A stretch of 64,000 bases of DNA from SB11 sp943370295. GTDB lineage: Bacteria > Bacteroidota > Bacteroidia > UBA8524. The DNA lies in the NCBI GenBank assembly GCA_943370295.1, contig CALRQL020000004.1:62001-126000 (forward strand), in the 5' to 3' direction. Position 1 is the first letter of the stretch; every line of letters starts with the position of its first letter. Under the pieces are notes generated by a model. The model was not told the DNA's origin, made no database searches, and worked only from the letters and a program-made list of their open reading frames with translations. Positions 35,611-44,847 of the stretch are shown here, piece by piece. The position numbers and the translations under genes are program-made.

Positions 35611-36444
35611 TTACTTTTTTAATTCTTTTATAATCTGTTCAATCCCTTCTCTGCTTGCAGCATTCGTAGAGTGAACTTTAGCTTGTTCGTAGTTAAAAAT
35701 GGCCGCTTGAGTATTCCCCATTTTTTGCTGAACTTCAGCAAGATAGAAATAAAACTCTCCATTTAAGGGCTGCAAAGATACTAATTTCTCAAAACTATGC
35801 AACGCTTTGGGCAATTGTCCTGACTCAATTTGCAAAACCCCTAATACAAAATTGGCTCTAATGTGGTTGCTATCAGCAGCCAACACCTCTTTTAACATAG
35901 GTATGGCTTGCATTACCATATTTCGGTCGGTAACCGTACACATGGCCACACCAACCTTTGCATCAAGGTTACTTGGATTTTGTTTAAGTGCTTTTTTAAA
36001 TCCGTCGGCAGCACGTTTTAAGAAAAACGCTGATGCTGAACTATCCGCAACCACTGTTGCGTGTTCGTAATATCGCTGCGAGGCATTCATCAGGTTAAAC
36101 TCCGTAGGGTTTCTATCATACATTTGGGTATAATAGTAACCGGCTACATCAAAACGTTCAACCGAATCCCAAAACTTTACCAAAGTACGGCACGCATCAA
36201 ACGCCACTACTGTATCAGTATTTTTTGCGCGTTGGCCTTGCTCGTTTACAAAAGCCTTTTCAATATCAGTAAGTTTTTGGGTTGCCTGCGAGATAATATC
36301 CGCAAAATCAGCGTTGAACTTAGAGCTGGCTTGGTGTGGGGTAAGGGTTTTTTTAGAAGAGTTAAACCCTTTGTATGCAAGAAGAGCCACTATGGCAGCA
36401 CAGCATAAAAAAAGTAAACCTGCAACAATATGTTTATCTTTCAA
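35611..36444 (-). CDS. Membrane-anchored TPR protein
   Basis: A 277-aa protein with one N-terminal transmembrane segment (about residues 8-24) and no lipobox, then a helical domain with at least four tetratricopeptide-like units in the C-terminal half (FKKALKQNPSNLDAKVGVAM, LKEVLAADSNHIRANFVLGV, HSFEKLVSLQPLNGEFYFYL, NYEQAKVHSTN). It probably acts as a protein-binding scaffold in the periplasm. It sits between the HU gene and the small basic protein, an arrangement I recall in other Bacteroidota near rng. Specific role unknown. Confidence 0.82.
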   Translation of the reverse strand: MKDKHIVAGLLFLCCAAIVALLAYKGFNSSKKTLTPHQASSKFNADFADIISQATQKLTDIEKAFVNEQGQRAKNTDTVVAFDACRTLVKFWDSVERFDVAGYYYTQMYDRNPTEFNLMNASQRYYEHATVVADSSASAFFLKRAADGFKKALKQNPSNLDAKVGVAMCTVTDRNMVMQAIPMLKEVLAADSNHIRANFVLGVLQIESGQLPKALHSFEKLVSLQPLNGEFYFYLAEVQQKMGNTQAAIFNYEQAKVHSTNAASREGIEQIIKELKK

Positions 36445-36522
36445 TCTCTTTTTATTTTAGGTGAAAAGGGACTGCAAATAAACAACAGTTGCAGGTTACA
36501 ACAAAACTTTAACCTAAGCTAA

Positions 36523-36834
36523 TTAGGCGTTTTCAGGAAGCATGGTTTTTACAGCTTCGCTTTTCTTTACTTTATCTACAAAAGTTTTAGCGGGTTTAAA
36601 CTTTGGAACATAATGCTCATCTATCACTATGGCCGTGTTTTTGGAGATGTTACGGGCAACTTTCTTAGCCCTTTTCTTCAAAACAAAACTTCCAAAACCC
36701 CTGAAATAAACATTTTTACCTTCTACCATCGATGTTTTCATCACTTTGAAGAAAGTTTCAACGGTTTGTTGTACCTCGGCCTTGCCGATTCCGGTTTTGT
36801 TTACGATTTCGTTGATTACTTCTGCTTTCGTCAT
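36523..36834 (-). CDS. HU family DNA-binding protein
   Basis: A 103-aa nucleoid protein of the HU/IHF family. It starts MTKAEVINEIVNKTGIGKAEV and has the core VYFRGFGSFVLKKRAKKVARN, the DNA-binding arm region. The tail (VKTMLPENA) is longer than in E. coli HU (90 aa). It is divergent from mutY, 150 bases away, and has its own promoter. HU versus IHF cannot be separated here. Confidence 0.93.
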   Translation of the reverse strand: MTKAEVINEIVNKTGIGKAEVQQTVETFFKVMKTSMVEGKNVYFRGFGSFVLKKRAKKVARNISKNTAIVIDEHYVPKFKPAKTFVDKVKKSEAVKTMLPENA

Positions 36835-36887
36835 ACACTTTACGATTTAATCTGTCTTACTTGTTTCAAAACGCCCTTAAGCGGGTG

Positions 36888-36895
36888 CAAATTTA
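36888..36895 (-). promoter_or_regulatory. HU gene -7 promoter element
   Basis: Minus-strand TAAATTTG, a perfect TAnnTTTG box, giving a leader of about 50 bases for the HU gene. Confidence 0.55.
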
Positions 36896-36984
36896 ACGCT
36901 TTTGATAACTAACTACTTATAACATTGTTAAATTTCCTTTTTAAAACGTCAATTCATTAATATTGTTTTGTGGGAAAATAAAAA

Positions 36985-38055
36985 ATGGGGTTTAGTGATG
37001 AAATTATGGGATGGTATGCCCAAAACCAACGCCAATTGCCTTGGCGGGGCTCTAATGACGCATACCGCATTTGGCTGTCTGAAATCATCTTGCAGCAAAC
37101 AAGAGTGGCGCAAGGCTTGCCCTACTACCAAAAGTTTGTGGATAAATATCCTGATGTGGTAGCGTTTGCAAATGCCCCCGAGGATGAAATACTAAAACTT
37201 TGGCAAGGGTTGGGGTATTACAGCCGTGCGCGCAACATGCATGCTGCCGCCAAAACAGTGGCTTCTGAATACGGGGGAAAGTTTCCCCCAAGCTATACTG
37301 AGATTTTGAAACTGAAAGGAGTGGGTAAATACACGGCAGCGGCCATTGCTTCCATTGCTTTTAATGAATCTGTGGCCGTAGTTGACGGGAATGTGTACCG
37401 TGTGCTTGCCCGCTATTTTGGTATTGATGAGCCAATTGATGGCACCAAGGGGCAAAAGTTGTTTTTTGAATTGGCCAACCAGCTGATTGATACTACTTAC
37501 CCTGCTATTTACAATCAAGCGGTGATGGAGTTTGGGGCACTGTATTGCAAGCCTCAAAACCCGGATTGCGGCAACTGCATTTTTGCAACTACTTGTAAAG
37601 CCTTTAAAGACAAAACGGTCTCCCAATTACCCGTTAAGGCAAAAAAGACGGCGGTTAAGACACGGTACTTTAACTACTTATTTATTGATAAGGAGGGGAG
37701 TACCTATCTGCAAAAGCGCACCAATAAAGATATTTGGCTTAACTTGTTTGAGTTTCCTTTGATTGAAACCCAAGCTGCTTTGGCGGATAAAAATGTACTG
37801 TTAGAACATTCTGATTTTGAAAAAATTATCAACGGTCAGGCGGTTAAATTTATCCGTAAAAGTTACCACACCGTGCATAAACTCTCGCATCGTGATATCG
37901 ATGCTGTGTTTTGGCACATTGGGGTTGAGCCTCTTTTTTTGATAAATAATTCACTTATCTTTGAGGTTGGTTTAGGTACTTTGCATCAATACGGAGTATC
38001 TAAATTAATGGAGCGTTTTATCTCCGAATATGTTGAAAAAGAAACAAGTAAGTAA
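36985..38055 (+). CDS. mutY: A/G-specific adenine glycosylase MutY
   Basis: A 356-aa base-excision repair enzyme that removes adenine mispaired with 8-oxoguanine. It has the HhH-GPD core with catalytic E33 (LSEIILQQT), the hairpin LKGVGKYTAAAIASIAF and D134 in AVVDGNV. The 4Fe-4S cluster cysteines are C188, C195, C198 and C204 (C-x6-C-x2-C-x5-C). The C-terminal NUDIX-like domain that recognises 8-oxoG is present from about residue 225. It is the first gene of the mutY-ssb-gldE-gldD series. Confidence 0.95.
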   Translation: MGFSDEIMGWYAQNQRQLPWRGSNDAYRIWLSEIILQQTRVAQGLPYYQKFVDKYPDVVAFANAPEDEILKLWQGLGYYSRARNMHAAAKTVASEYGGKFPPSYTEILKLKGVGKYTAAAIASIAFNESVAVVDGNVYRVLARYFGIDEPIDGTKGQKLFFELANQLIDTTYPAIYNQAVMEFGALYCKPQNPDCGNCIFATTCKAFKDKTVSQLPVKAKKTAVKTRYFNYLFIDKEGSTYLQKRTNKDIWLNLFEFPLIETQAALADKNVLLEHSDFEKIINGQAVKFIRKSYHTVHKLSHRDIDAVFWHIGVEPLFLINNSLIFEVGLGTLHQYGVSKLMERFISEYVEKETSK

Positions 38056-38076
38056 ACTTGATAAGAGTAGAATAAA

Positions 38077-38559
38077 ATGTCAGTAAACAAAGTAATTTTA
38101 GTAGGGAATGTGGGCAAAGACCCCGAAGTGAAGTATTTGGATGGTAACAAAGCCGTTGCCCGTATAACTATAGCTACAAACGAATCATACAGGGATAGAA
38201 ACGGCCAATTGGTGGAACAAACCGAATGGCATAACGTAGAGTTGTGGGACGATTTGGCTCGCCTTGCCGAGAAATATGTGAAAAAAGGCAAGATGCTTTA
38301 TATAGAAGGTAAAATACGTACTAATAAGTGGGTAGATAAAGACTCTAACCAAGAACGCCAAAGCAAATACATACGCGCAAACGCAATGACTTTCTTAGGC
38401 GGCGGTACCGGCGGTGGCGGCGAAGAAGGATCAGGCTCTTCTTACAACAAAGGCGGGAATACAGGTAATTACAGCAATAACAGCGGTGCTCCAACGCAGC
38501 AATATGATAACGTTCCTGCTGCACCGGAACCTATGCCCGACGACGATTTGCCGTTTTAA
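38077..38559 (+). CDS. ssb: Single-stranded DNA-binding protein
   Basis: A 160-aa SSB. The OB-fold begins MSVNKVILVGNVGKDPEVKY and includes WHNVELWDDLARLAEKYVKKG; a glycine- and asparagine-rich linker (about residues 110-145) leads to the acidic tail PMPDDDLPF, which binds repair and replication partners. Its length and tail match the replicative SSB. It follows mutY by 21 bases and precedes gldE by 16. Confidence 0.96.
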   Translation: MSVNKVILVGNVGKDPEVKYLDGNKAVARITIATNESYRDRNGQLVEQTEWHNVELWDDLARLAEKYVKKGKMLYIEGKIRTNKWVDKDSNQERQSKYIRANAMTFLGGGTGGGGEEGSGSSYNKGGNTGNYSNNSGAPTQQYDNVPAAPEPMPDDDLPF

Positions 38560-38575
38560 TTAAAATCATACCTAC

Positions 38576-39961
38576 GTGGATATTCCTTCCGAACGAACAC
38601 AGTTCTTATCAATTATCATAATGCAGGTGTTGCGCCCTGATGTTGACGGCGCAGCATTGGCAAGCATCATAATAGCCCTTGTGGCTATTGCTTTTTTGCT
38701 GTGTTGCTCTGCACTGTTTTCTGCATCAGAAAATGCTTTCTTTTCATTATCACCCCAAACCATTGATGAGTTTAGGGAAATGAAGAGCAAGCCTTTTGAT
38801 ACCATCGTGTATTTTATGGACCACCATAAAAAACTGCTGGCTACCATACTTATTGCTAACAATTTTGTGAACGTAGGTATTGTACTAATCTCGTCCATCA
38901 TTTTTGAGCTGGCTTTTGATTTTTCTCAATACCATTTGCTTGGCTTCTTTGTGCAGGTAGTATTAGTAACCTTCCTACTGTTGATTTTTGGTGAAATTAT
39001 GCCCAAAATCTATGCATTGTCAAACAGTCTTAAAATAGCCAAAATAATGGCGGGTCCGTTGTTTTTCCTTAGCCATAGCTTTCCGTTAAAATACTTCGTA
39101 CGCTGGTTAGAGCATTCATCTACCATAATAGATAAGCGCATTACCAAAAAGGGGCATATGCTTTCGGTAGAAGAACTCAACCATGCCATTGATATCACCA
39201 CTGACGATAAGAGCAGTGTGGAAGAAAAGGGGATACTGAAAAGTATTGTAAACTTTGGCAATACATCCGTGAAGCAGATAATGAAGCCTCGCATGGATGT
39301 GGTGGCTTTTGAAAATACCTTAACGTTTACCGAATTGATGAAAAAGGTGAACGAGTGGGGCTATTCGCGTGTTCCTATTTATGAAGACAACTTTGATAAA
39401 GTAATAGGTATATTAAGTATCAAAGACCTTTTGCCGCACTTAAACGAAGGGGATGAGTACAACTGGCAACCTTTATTGCGCAAGCCCTTTTTTGTACCCG
39501 AAACCAAGAAAATCGATGATTTGCTGAAAGATTTTAAGGAAAAACGGATGCACATGGCTGTGGTAGTGGATGAGTACGGCGGTACATCAGGCGTGGTAAC
39601 GATGGAGGATGTGATGGAGGAGATATTTGGTGAGATAAACGATGAGTTTGATGTTGAGGAAACCAACTACAGCAAGTTGGACGACAGTACCTTTGTTTTT
39701 GAAGGAAAGGTGCAGCTAAACGATATGTGTCGTTTGATGGATATTGATACTGATACGTTTGACGATGTGAAAGGTGATGCCGATACATTAGCCGGTTTGT
39801 TGCTGGAGATAGCAGGAAAAATACCCAACATCGGTGCTAAATTAGAGTACGAAAACTTCAGGTTTTTAATAGAATCGGCAGATAAGCGTAAGATAAAACG
39901 TGTAAAAGTTAAAGTGGTTGATACAAGCCGCCAAACAATGCCCATTATTCCTCTTGATTAA
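38576..39961 (+). CDS. gldE: GldE, gliding-associated CNNM/CorC-like membrane protein
   Basis: A 461-aa protein with an N-terminal DUF21 (CNNM) domain of four hydrophobic segments (about residues 15-200, including CCSALFSASENAFFSL and LIFGEIMPKIYA), two CBS domains (starting VKQIMKPRMDVVAFE and KRMHMAVVVDEYGGTSGVVTMEDV) and a C-terminal CorC_HlyC domain. The call as GldE rests on its place between ssb and gldD, as in F. johnsoniae. The start used is a GTG at 38576; an in-frame ATG lies at 38621, so the N-terminus is uncertain by 15 residues. Confidence 0.9.
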   Translation: MDIPSERTQFLSIIIMQVLRPDVDGAALASIIIALVAIAFLLCCSALFSASENAFFSLSPQTIDEFREMKSKPFDTIVYFMDHHKKLLATILIANNFVNVGIVLISSIIFELAFDFSQYHLLGFFVQVVLVTFLLLIFGEIMPKIYALSNSLKIAKIMAGPLFFLSHSFPLKYFVRWLEHSSTIIDKRITKKGHMLSVEELNHAIDITTDDKSSVEEKGILKSIVNFGNTSVKQIMKPRMDVVAFENTLTFTELMKKVNEWGYSRVPIYEDNFDKVIGILSIKDLLPHLNEGDEYNWQPLLRKPFFVPETKKIDDLLKDFKEKRMHMAVVVDEYGGTSGVVTMEDVMEEIFGEINDEFDVEETNYSKLDDSTFVFEGKVQLNDMCRLMDIDTDTFDDVKGDADTLAGLLLEIAGKIPNIGAKLEYENFRFLIESADKRKIKRVKVKVVDTSRQTMPIIPLD

Positions 39962-40005
39962 GCAAAGGCATACTACTATATCTCAAATTCCGTTAAACTT
40001 GTACC

Positions 40006-40584
40006 ATGCGTTATAAAACCATTATCGTTTTGTGTTTAGTGGCCATTTTTGCTGCCTGCAAACAAGATTATACTCCTAAACGCAAAGGATTTTTCCGTAT
40101 TGATTTACCCGAGAAACAGTATGTACAATACAACAGCAACTGCCCTTTTACCTTTGAATACCCAACGTATGCTGGTGTTTTTGCTGATTCAAGCTCAAAT
40201 ACTGAGCCTTGCTGGTTAAATGTTCGCTACCCGCAGTTTAATGCGGTACTGCACCTTACCTATAAAGATTTTAACGGTAATAACGAAAAGCTGGCTGAGT
40301 TGGAAGAACAAAGCCGTAAATATGCCTACGAACATACCATAAAAGCGCAAGACATTACCCCCATGCTGGTGGATGATACTGCCCGCAACATGTACATTAC
40401 CACTTTTAGTTTAGAGGGTGAAACCGCTACATCATTCCGTTTTTACGCCACTGATAATAAGCGCCATTACCTTGACGGGGCGTTTTATTTTAACCACCGC
40501 ACCAATGTTGATTCTATTGCACCCGTGCAGGAGTTTATTATGAAAGACATTGAGCGGATGCTTGAAACCCTTAACTGGAAATAA
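40006..40584 (+). CDS. gldD: Gliding motility lipoprotein GldD
   Basis: A 192-aa lipoprotein (VAIFAACKQDYTPK; C18 lipidated). The motif YTPKRKGFFRIDLPEKQY just after the cysteine is typical of GldD, and the rest (RYPQFNAVLHLTYKDFN, FYFNHRTNVDSIAP) fits the family. GldD is needed for gliding in F. johnsoniae and lies beside gldE there as well. A -7-like TAAACTTG ends four bases before the ATG. Presence of gldD/gldE agrees with the T9SS cargo genes in this window but does not by itself prove motility. Confidence 0.93.
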   Translation: MRYKTIIVLCLVAIFAACKQDYTPKRKGFFRIDLPEKQYVQYNSNCPFTFEYPTYAGVFADSSSNTEPCWLNVRYPQFNAVLHLTYKDFNGNNEKLAELEEQSRKYAYEHTIKAQDITPMLVDDTARNMYITTFSLEGETATSFRFYATDNKRHYLDGAFYFNHRTNVDSIAPVQEFIMKDIERMLETLNWK

Positions 40585-40588
40585 AAAA

Positions 40589-40621
40589 CCTTCTGAAACC
40601 GTTTACACGATTATCAGAAGG
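40589..40621 (-). terminator. Terminator of the T9SS cargo gene at 40652
   Basis: CCTTCTGA (40589-40596) and TCAGAAGG (40614-40621) form an 8-bp stem with a 17-base loop. On the minus strand it is followed by TTTTTTATTT, 31 bases after the stop of the 40652-41617 gene. It lies next to the end of gldD and may also end that transcript. Confidence 0.75.
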
Positions 40622-40651
40622 CGATACACTTCAACTATTGGTAAGTAAGTT

Positions 40652-41617
40652 TTATCGGGTACCAATTATCAATTTCTCGTTAATAGATACACCGTCTTTT
40701 ATATATTGAATATAATATATTCCTGTGTTTAGGCTTTCAACGTCAACAGTAGCATTTTCTGTTAGTGTTTCTCCTGTGCTTATCAGCTTTCCGGTAATAT
40801 CTGTAATGGTATAAATACCTGCGTAGGGCAATGTAATGGCTGTTTGTGCCGGATTTGGGTAAATCCCTTTCTGCGCAATTGTATTTGCGTCTTGTATACC
40901 TGTTGTATTGGTAGTAAACGTAAAATACCTGCCGTTTTCAGGCAACTCAGATAAAGAGGGCATATCATTAAATCCTGTTGCATTTACTATTGTAAATCGT
41001 TGTGGCACCCCAAAAAAGTACATAGCGTTATCAAAAACGCCAAACTGTGCATTGAGGGTAGAAAACAACCCTACATGGTTGCCTAAAGTACCGCTGATAC
41101 TTCTTGGGCCGTATGAATAAGTAATACTCTTATCACTTTCGTTTAGCCATAATTGCAGATTAATGAACTCCGAGTCGTGGTGGTTTACAATTCCCATATT
41201 ATTCCATTCTACTTTCAGAATACCGCCGCCTTGTGCACCCTCATACTTGTATAGCATTGCAGAGTTGTTTTTTAATCGAAATCCAGTATTAGAACCTTCC
41301 AATAAAAGAACATGGTAAATAACGGTATGGCTTTGCGAAGGGCTGGTATATGCCGCCAAATATCCGTCAAAAGCTACATAAGCTCCCAAACTGTTACCCC
41401 CCGCTTTAAAGTTGGCTTCGTGGTCAAAGGTTTTAAACGCCAAATTGTAGCTAAAGTATCGTCCGCCGCCTTGGGCATCATCTAATGTAATAGGAGTACC
41501 GTTGGTGAGTGGGACATAAGTGCCTAAGCCGGTTTTTATACCGTAGAAGCTTTGTCCAAATAGCGAGGCCGTGCTTAAAAGTAGAATAACTGCATAAAGT
41601 GTAAATTTTAGTTTCAT
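40652..41617 (-). CDS. Secreted protein with T9SS type A sorting domain
   Basis: A 321-aa exported protein with a signal peptide ending near ASLFGQ. The ATG at 41617 is preferred over an in-frame GTG at 41641 because it gives a normal signal. The body is beta-rich, with repeated aromatic motifs (GGRYFSYNLAFKTFD, AQFGVFDNAMYFFGV). The last about 65 residues (GIYPNPAQTAITLPYAGIY ... NEKLIIGTR) are a type A type IX sorting domain. No enzyme motif was seen. Confidence 0.83.
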   Translation of the reverse strand: MKLKFTLYAVILLLSTASLFGQSFYGIKTGLGTYVPLTNGTPITLDDAQGGGRYFSYNLAFKTFDHEANFKAGGNSLGAYVAFDGYLAAYTSPSQSHTVIYHVLLLEGSNTGFRLKNNSAMLYKYEGAQGGGILKVEWNNMGIVNHHDSEFINLQLWLNESDKSITYSYGPRSISGTLGNHVGLFSTLNAQFGVFDNAMYFFGVPQRFTIVNATGFNDMPSLSELPENGRYFTFTTNTTGIQDANTIAQKGIYPNPAQTAITLPYAGIYTITDITGKLISTGETLTENATVDVESLNTGIYYIQYIKDGVSINEKLIIGTR

Positions 41618-41713
41618 AATTTTTATTGTTTGTAATCTCACAAACGATAAATAAGGTAGGGTCGACTTACAGTTTATACTAACCTTAGGTATTTATTATA
41701 TCAACCAATAAAA

Positions 41714-41737
41714 AACCCTGCCTTTTGGGGCAGGGTT
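41714..41737 (-). terminator. Terminator of the DegP-like protease gene
   Basis: AACCCTGCC (41714-41722) pairs with GGCAGGGTT (41729-41737); the minus-strand reading continues TTTTTATTGG. It starts 36 bases after the stop at 41773. Confidence 0.88.
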
Positions 41738-41772
41738 CAATATTGTAGGTACGGAAACCGTTTAGTCAGATA

Positions 41773-43359
41773 TTAATACCAAAGAGTGTTTTGGCTGATT
41801 TCTTGGCTACCGCTCAAGTCAAACATAATCGACATTGGTTCCCATGATTCAGGATTGTCTTGGTCCATTACAAACAAGTGGATGTTTCCAGATTCACCTG
41901 TTAAGCGAAGGGCAGCACCCAAGTCGCTTAATTTTTTCACACGGTATTTTGAAGTGTAGTTGGTATAAGCAACACCCGCGCTAAGAATTTGGTAAGTAGT
42001 ACCGTCTTCAAAATCGCTGATTTGTTTAATACCGCCTTTGGCAACATTACCTTTTGTGCTGCGGGTGCCTAATGAAGCAACTGGCTCGCTTTGAGAAGTG
42101 CTGCGCACTGCTACGCTACCGTCGTCGTTTTTCATTAGTTTGTATTGGCCGCTGGCTTCTAATACATAAGTAGCCAATTGCTCAAGGTTACGGGTAGTGA
42201 TTTCAGTAGTTTTGATTTCAACCGTTTCTTGGCCAGCTGCAGTAATGATTACCATTTTAACAGTTTCGCCCGGACGAACTTTTTCAAATTCACCAAATAC
42301 TTCGTTATTGCTACGAACAGTTACTCCGTTTACAGAGTAGATTTGAGCACCCACTTTGTTGGCAAGAACTGAAGCAGCAGGTGAACCGGGGATTACGTTT
42401 TTAACCAAAGGAAGAGTATCAGACAATATCCAAGGGCTACCGCCAAACCAGCTCATCCATTCAGCATATTCAAACGATTGGGTAACTTCAACACCTACAT
42501 AGGCGCGGCGCACCAAACCATTGTTAGTGATAACATCGTTTAATAAACGCTCGCAAATCTCATGCTCAAGAGCAAAGTTGATTTGTGGCTGCCATAAGGG
42601 ATCGCCACCACGAGGAGCAAAAGCAATTTGTGAGTTAATACCAACTACTTCTCCTTTGATGTTTACCAAAGGACCACCGCTATTACCCCAAATAACAGTT
42701 GCAGTGCTTTGCAAGAAACCGAATTTACCGGTCATGCCGTTACGTACACGGTTTTTAGCACTAACGATACCGTCAGTTACGGTATAAGGATATTCGCCCA
42801 AAGGGTTACCTATAGCAAATACTTTATCACCGATGCGGGGAGATTTTGCTGCAAACTTAATGGCCGAAATTTCTTTTCCGGGGGGGGTGATGAATTCTAG
42901 TACAGCGAAATCAAAATAGGTATCGCCGCCTACAATTTTCACTTCATATTTGGTGCGGTCAATACTGAACACATACAAAGCATTTTCTTCTTCCGAAGCA
43001 TTCTCTACCACATGTGCATTGGTAATTACATACTTCTTGCCGTTCTTTTCAACCACAAAGCCTGAGCCTGAGATTTGAGAGCTACCCAAATCAAGTAGTT
43101 TTTCGTAAGCTTTTTGAGCATTGGTTTTGTTAGTTCTGTAACCAAGCGCTTTTTTTGCTTCATCGGTTTTGTAAACGGCAACAGTAACTACAGAGCCGAT
43201 GGCTTTATCAAGCATATCAGCATCATTTTGTGCATTTACTTTGGCAAAAGTAAAAGTGAACGCTACTAATAATGCCATCATTTTAACGGCCATAGTGCGC
43301 ACAGGGTTTAAATTGGTTTTCTGTTCCATAGGTTTAGTAGTTTGAGCTATTAGGTTCAT
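41773..43359 (-). CDS. DegP/HtrA-like serine protease
   Basis: A 528-aa exported trypsin-like protease. Numbered from the first ATG, the catalytic triad is H116 (TNAHVVEN), D150 (YFDFAVLEF) and S227 (WGNSGGPL). A signal peptide lies at about residues 23-44 (VNAQ cleavage), so a start at the ATG 43329 is also possible. A PDZ-like domain follows (about 275-385, NVIPGSPAASVLANKVGAQIYSV), then a C-terminal domain of about 120 residues with no clear family. It likely degrades or refolds misfolded envelope proteins. Divergent from the mevalonate cluster. Confidence 0.87.
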   Translation of the reverse strand: MNLIAQTTKPMEQKTNLNPVRTMAVKMMALLVAFTFTFAKVNAQNDADMLDKAIGSVVTVAVYKTDEAKKALGYRTNKTNAQKAYEKLLDLGSSQISGSGFVVEKNGKKYVITNAHVVENASEEENALYVFSIDRTKYEVKIVGGDTYFDFAVLEFITPPGKEISAIKFAAKSPRIGDKVFAIGNPLGEYPYTVTDGIVSAKNRVRNGMTGKFGFLQSTATVIWGNSGGPLVNIKGEVVGINSQIAFAPRGGDPLWQPQINFALEHEICERLLNDVITNNGLVRRAYVGVEVTQSFEYAEWMSWFGGSPWILSDTLPLVKNVIPGSPAASVLANKVGAQIYSVNGVTVRSNNEVFGEFEKVRPGETVKMVIITAAGQETVEIKTTEITTRNLEQLATYVLEASGQYKLMKNDDGSVAVRSTSQSEPVASLGTRSTKGNVAKGGIKQISDFEDGTTYQILSAGVAYTNYTSKYRVKKLSDLGAALRLTGESGNIHLFVMDQDNPESWEPMSIMFDLSGSQEISQNTLWY

Positions 43360-43760
43360 TTTAGTACAATATTAGTTTTTCAAATTTTTACTTACATGGT
43401 TTTATTCAACAGTTAACAAAAAAGTAAATGCTATTACACAAATAATGTTGAAACGGCTGTGTTTATGGGGAATTAGCCGTAGTCTATTTATATCAATTAT
43501 AAATTGATGTTGCGATAATGTAATAACCCATAGGGATAGCATTGTTATTTTAATAAAGTATTTATTAGTCTCAAGAATCTTTGGCAGAGCGGCCTCATAC
43601 TACTTTTGGTTGGCTTGGTAACTAAAAATATACGCTCAGGTTTATATCCTATACCCAATGAACAAAAAATAATAATCATTACACTACCTTTGTCCCAGTG
43701 TTTGGTAATACAAACCTTTTCATGCTAAAACGGTTATTACCACTATAACTTAAATAGTTT
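43360..43760. other. 400-base noncoding region between the protease and fni
   Basis: Contains the promoters of both divergent genes. A perfect AT-rich palindrome ATCAATT-ATA-AATTGAT lies at 43492-43508, and ACGGCT/AGCCGT arms enclose a 16-base loop near 43454-43481. A perfect TACCTTTG box is at 43685-43692, pointing to the mevalonate genes. A weak minus-strand TAATATTG (43379-43372) may serve the protease gene. No credible gene was seen. Confidence 0.5.
43685..43692 (+). promoter_or_regulatory. -7 element of the mevalonate cluster
   Basis: TACCTTTG, a perfect TAnnTTTG box, about 69 bases before the TTG start of the IPP isomerase gene. No consensus -33 was seen at the expected spacing. Confidence 0.5.
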
Positions 43761-44771
43761 TTGGAACAAGAACTTACATCGGCACGCAAGAAGGCTCACA
43801 TTGATTTGACCTTTCAATCACAAGTATCGCAAATACAATCCGACCAACGGTTTTATTACGAGCCGTTATTGGCCGCACATCCTGAAAACATCTCGTTAAA
43901 AACAAGTTTTGGAGGTAGGGAACTGGGCGCACCTATTTGGGTTTCGAGCATGACTGGCGGCACCGGATTGGCAGGAACCATCAACCATAATCTTGCACAG
44001 GCTTGTAATAAGTACGGCATGGGCATGGGATTAGGCAGCTGCCGTATTATTTTAGATAGTAACCAATACCTCGGTGATTTTGCACTGAGGCATATTATAG
44101 GGGATAACCTGCCCTTTTATGCCAATTTGGGGATTGCCCAAGTGGAAGAATTATTTGACGCAGGCAGTCAGCGTAAAATTGCCGAATTGGTAAGCAAGCT
44201 GGATGCCGACGGGTTGATTATACACATAAACCCTATGCAAGAATGGTTGCAGCCAGAAGGCGACCGTATTAAATACTCGCCGCTTGAAACCATTAAGCGG
44301 GTGCTGGATGCTTTTGATATTAAGCTAATAGTAAAAGAAGTAGGGCAGGGGATGGGACCGGAAAGCTTGAAAGCCTTATTCTCATTACCAATTGAAGCGG
44401 TAGAGTTTGCAGCACTGGGTGGCACTAATTTTGCCAAGCTGGAGATGATTCGCGGCAACGGAGAGAGCTTAGAGCAATATGAACAACTTGCCTACATTGG
44501 TCATAGTGCCGAAGAAATGGTAGGGTTTACAAATACTGTACTGCAAGAGTTGGGTAGCAAAGCCTTGTGCAAGCAAGTGATAATATCGGGTGGGGTAAAA
44601 GGATTTTTAGACGGGCATTACCTGCTTAATAAGATTACTTGCCCGGCAATTTACGGCCAAGCCTCATCGTTTTTGAAACACGCCGCCTCTTCGTACGAAG
44701 AGCTGGATTATTTTATAGAGAAGCAGTTGCAAGGCCTTGCGCTTGCAAATGCATATTTAAAGGTGAAGTGA
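43761..44771 (+). CDS. fni: Isopentenyl-diphosphate delta-isomerase, type 2
   Basis: A 336-aa FMN-dependent TIM-barrel enzyme that interconverts IPP and DMAPP. Family motifs RKKAHIDLTFQSQ, PIWVSSMTGGTG, and VKEVGQGM (phosphate/FMN region) are present. Translation must begin at TTG 43761: an in-frame TAG lies two codons upstream and the next ATG is inside the MTGGTG motif. It is the first gene of the mevalonate cluster and supplies the DMAPP starter. Confidence 0.92.
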   Translation: MEQELTSARKKAHIDLTFQSQVSQIQSDQRFYYEPLLAAHPENISLKTSFGGRELGAPIWVSSMTGGTGLAGTINHNLAQACNKYGMGMGLGSCRIILDSNQYLGDFALRHIIGDNLPFYANLGIAQVEELFDAGSQRKIAELVSKLDADGLIIHINPMQEWLQPEGDRIKYSPLETIKRVLDAFDIKLIVKEVGQGMGPESLKALFSLPIEAVEFAALGGTNFAKLEMIRGNGESLEQYEQLAYIGHSAEEMVGFTNTVLQELGSKALCKQVIISGGVKGFLDGHYLLNKITCPAIYGQASSFLKHAASSYEELDYFIEKQLQGLALANAYLKVK

Positions 44772-44847
44772 AATACAGATTGACGGATTAGTGGATTGAT
44801 TTTTCTCAATTCAACAAATCTATAAATCATTAAATTAACAAATTGAA

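Noticed and set aside
43570..43620. Possible tRNA-like wording (GGCAGAGCGGCC) upstream of fni
   Set aside because: No cloverleaf, no T-loop TTCRA and no matching acceptor arms were found.
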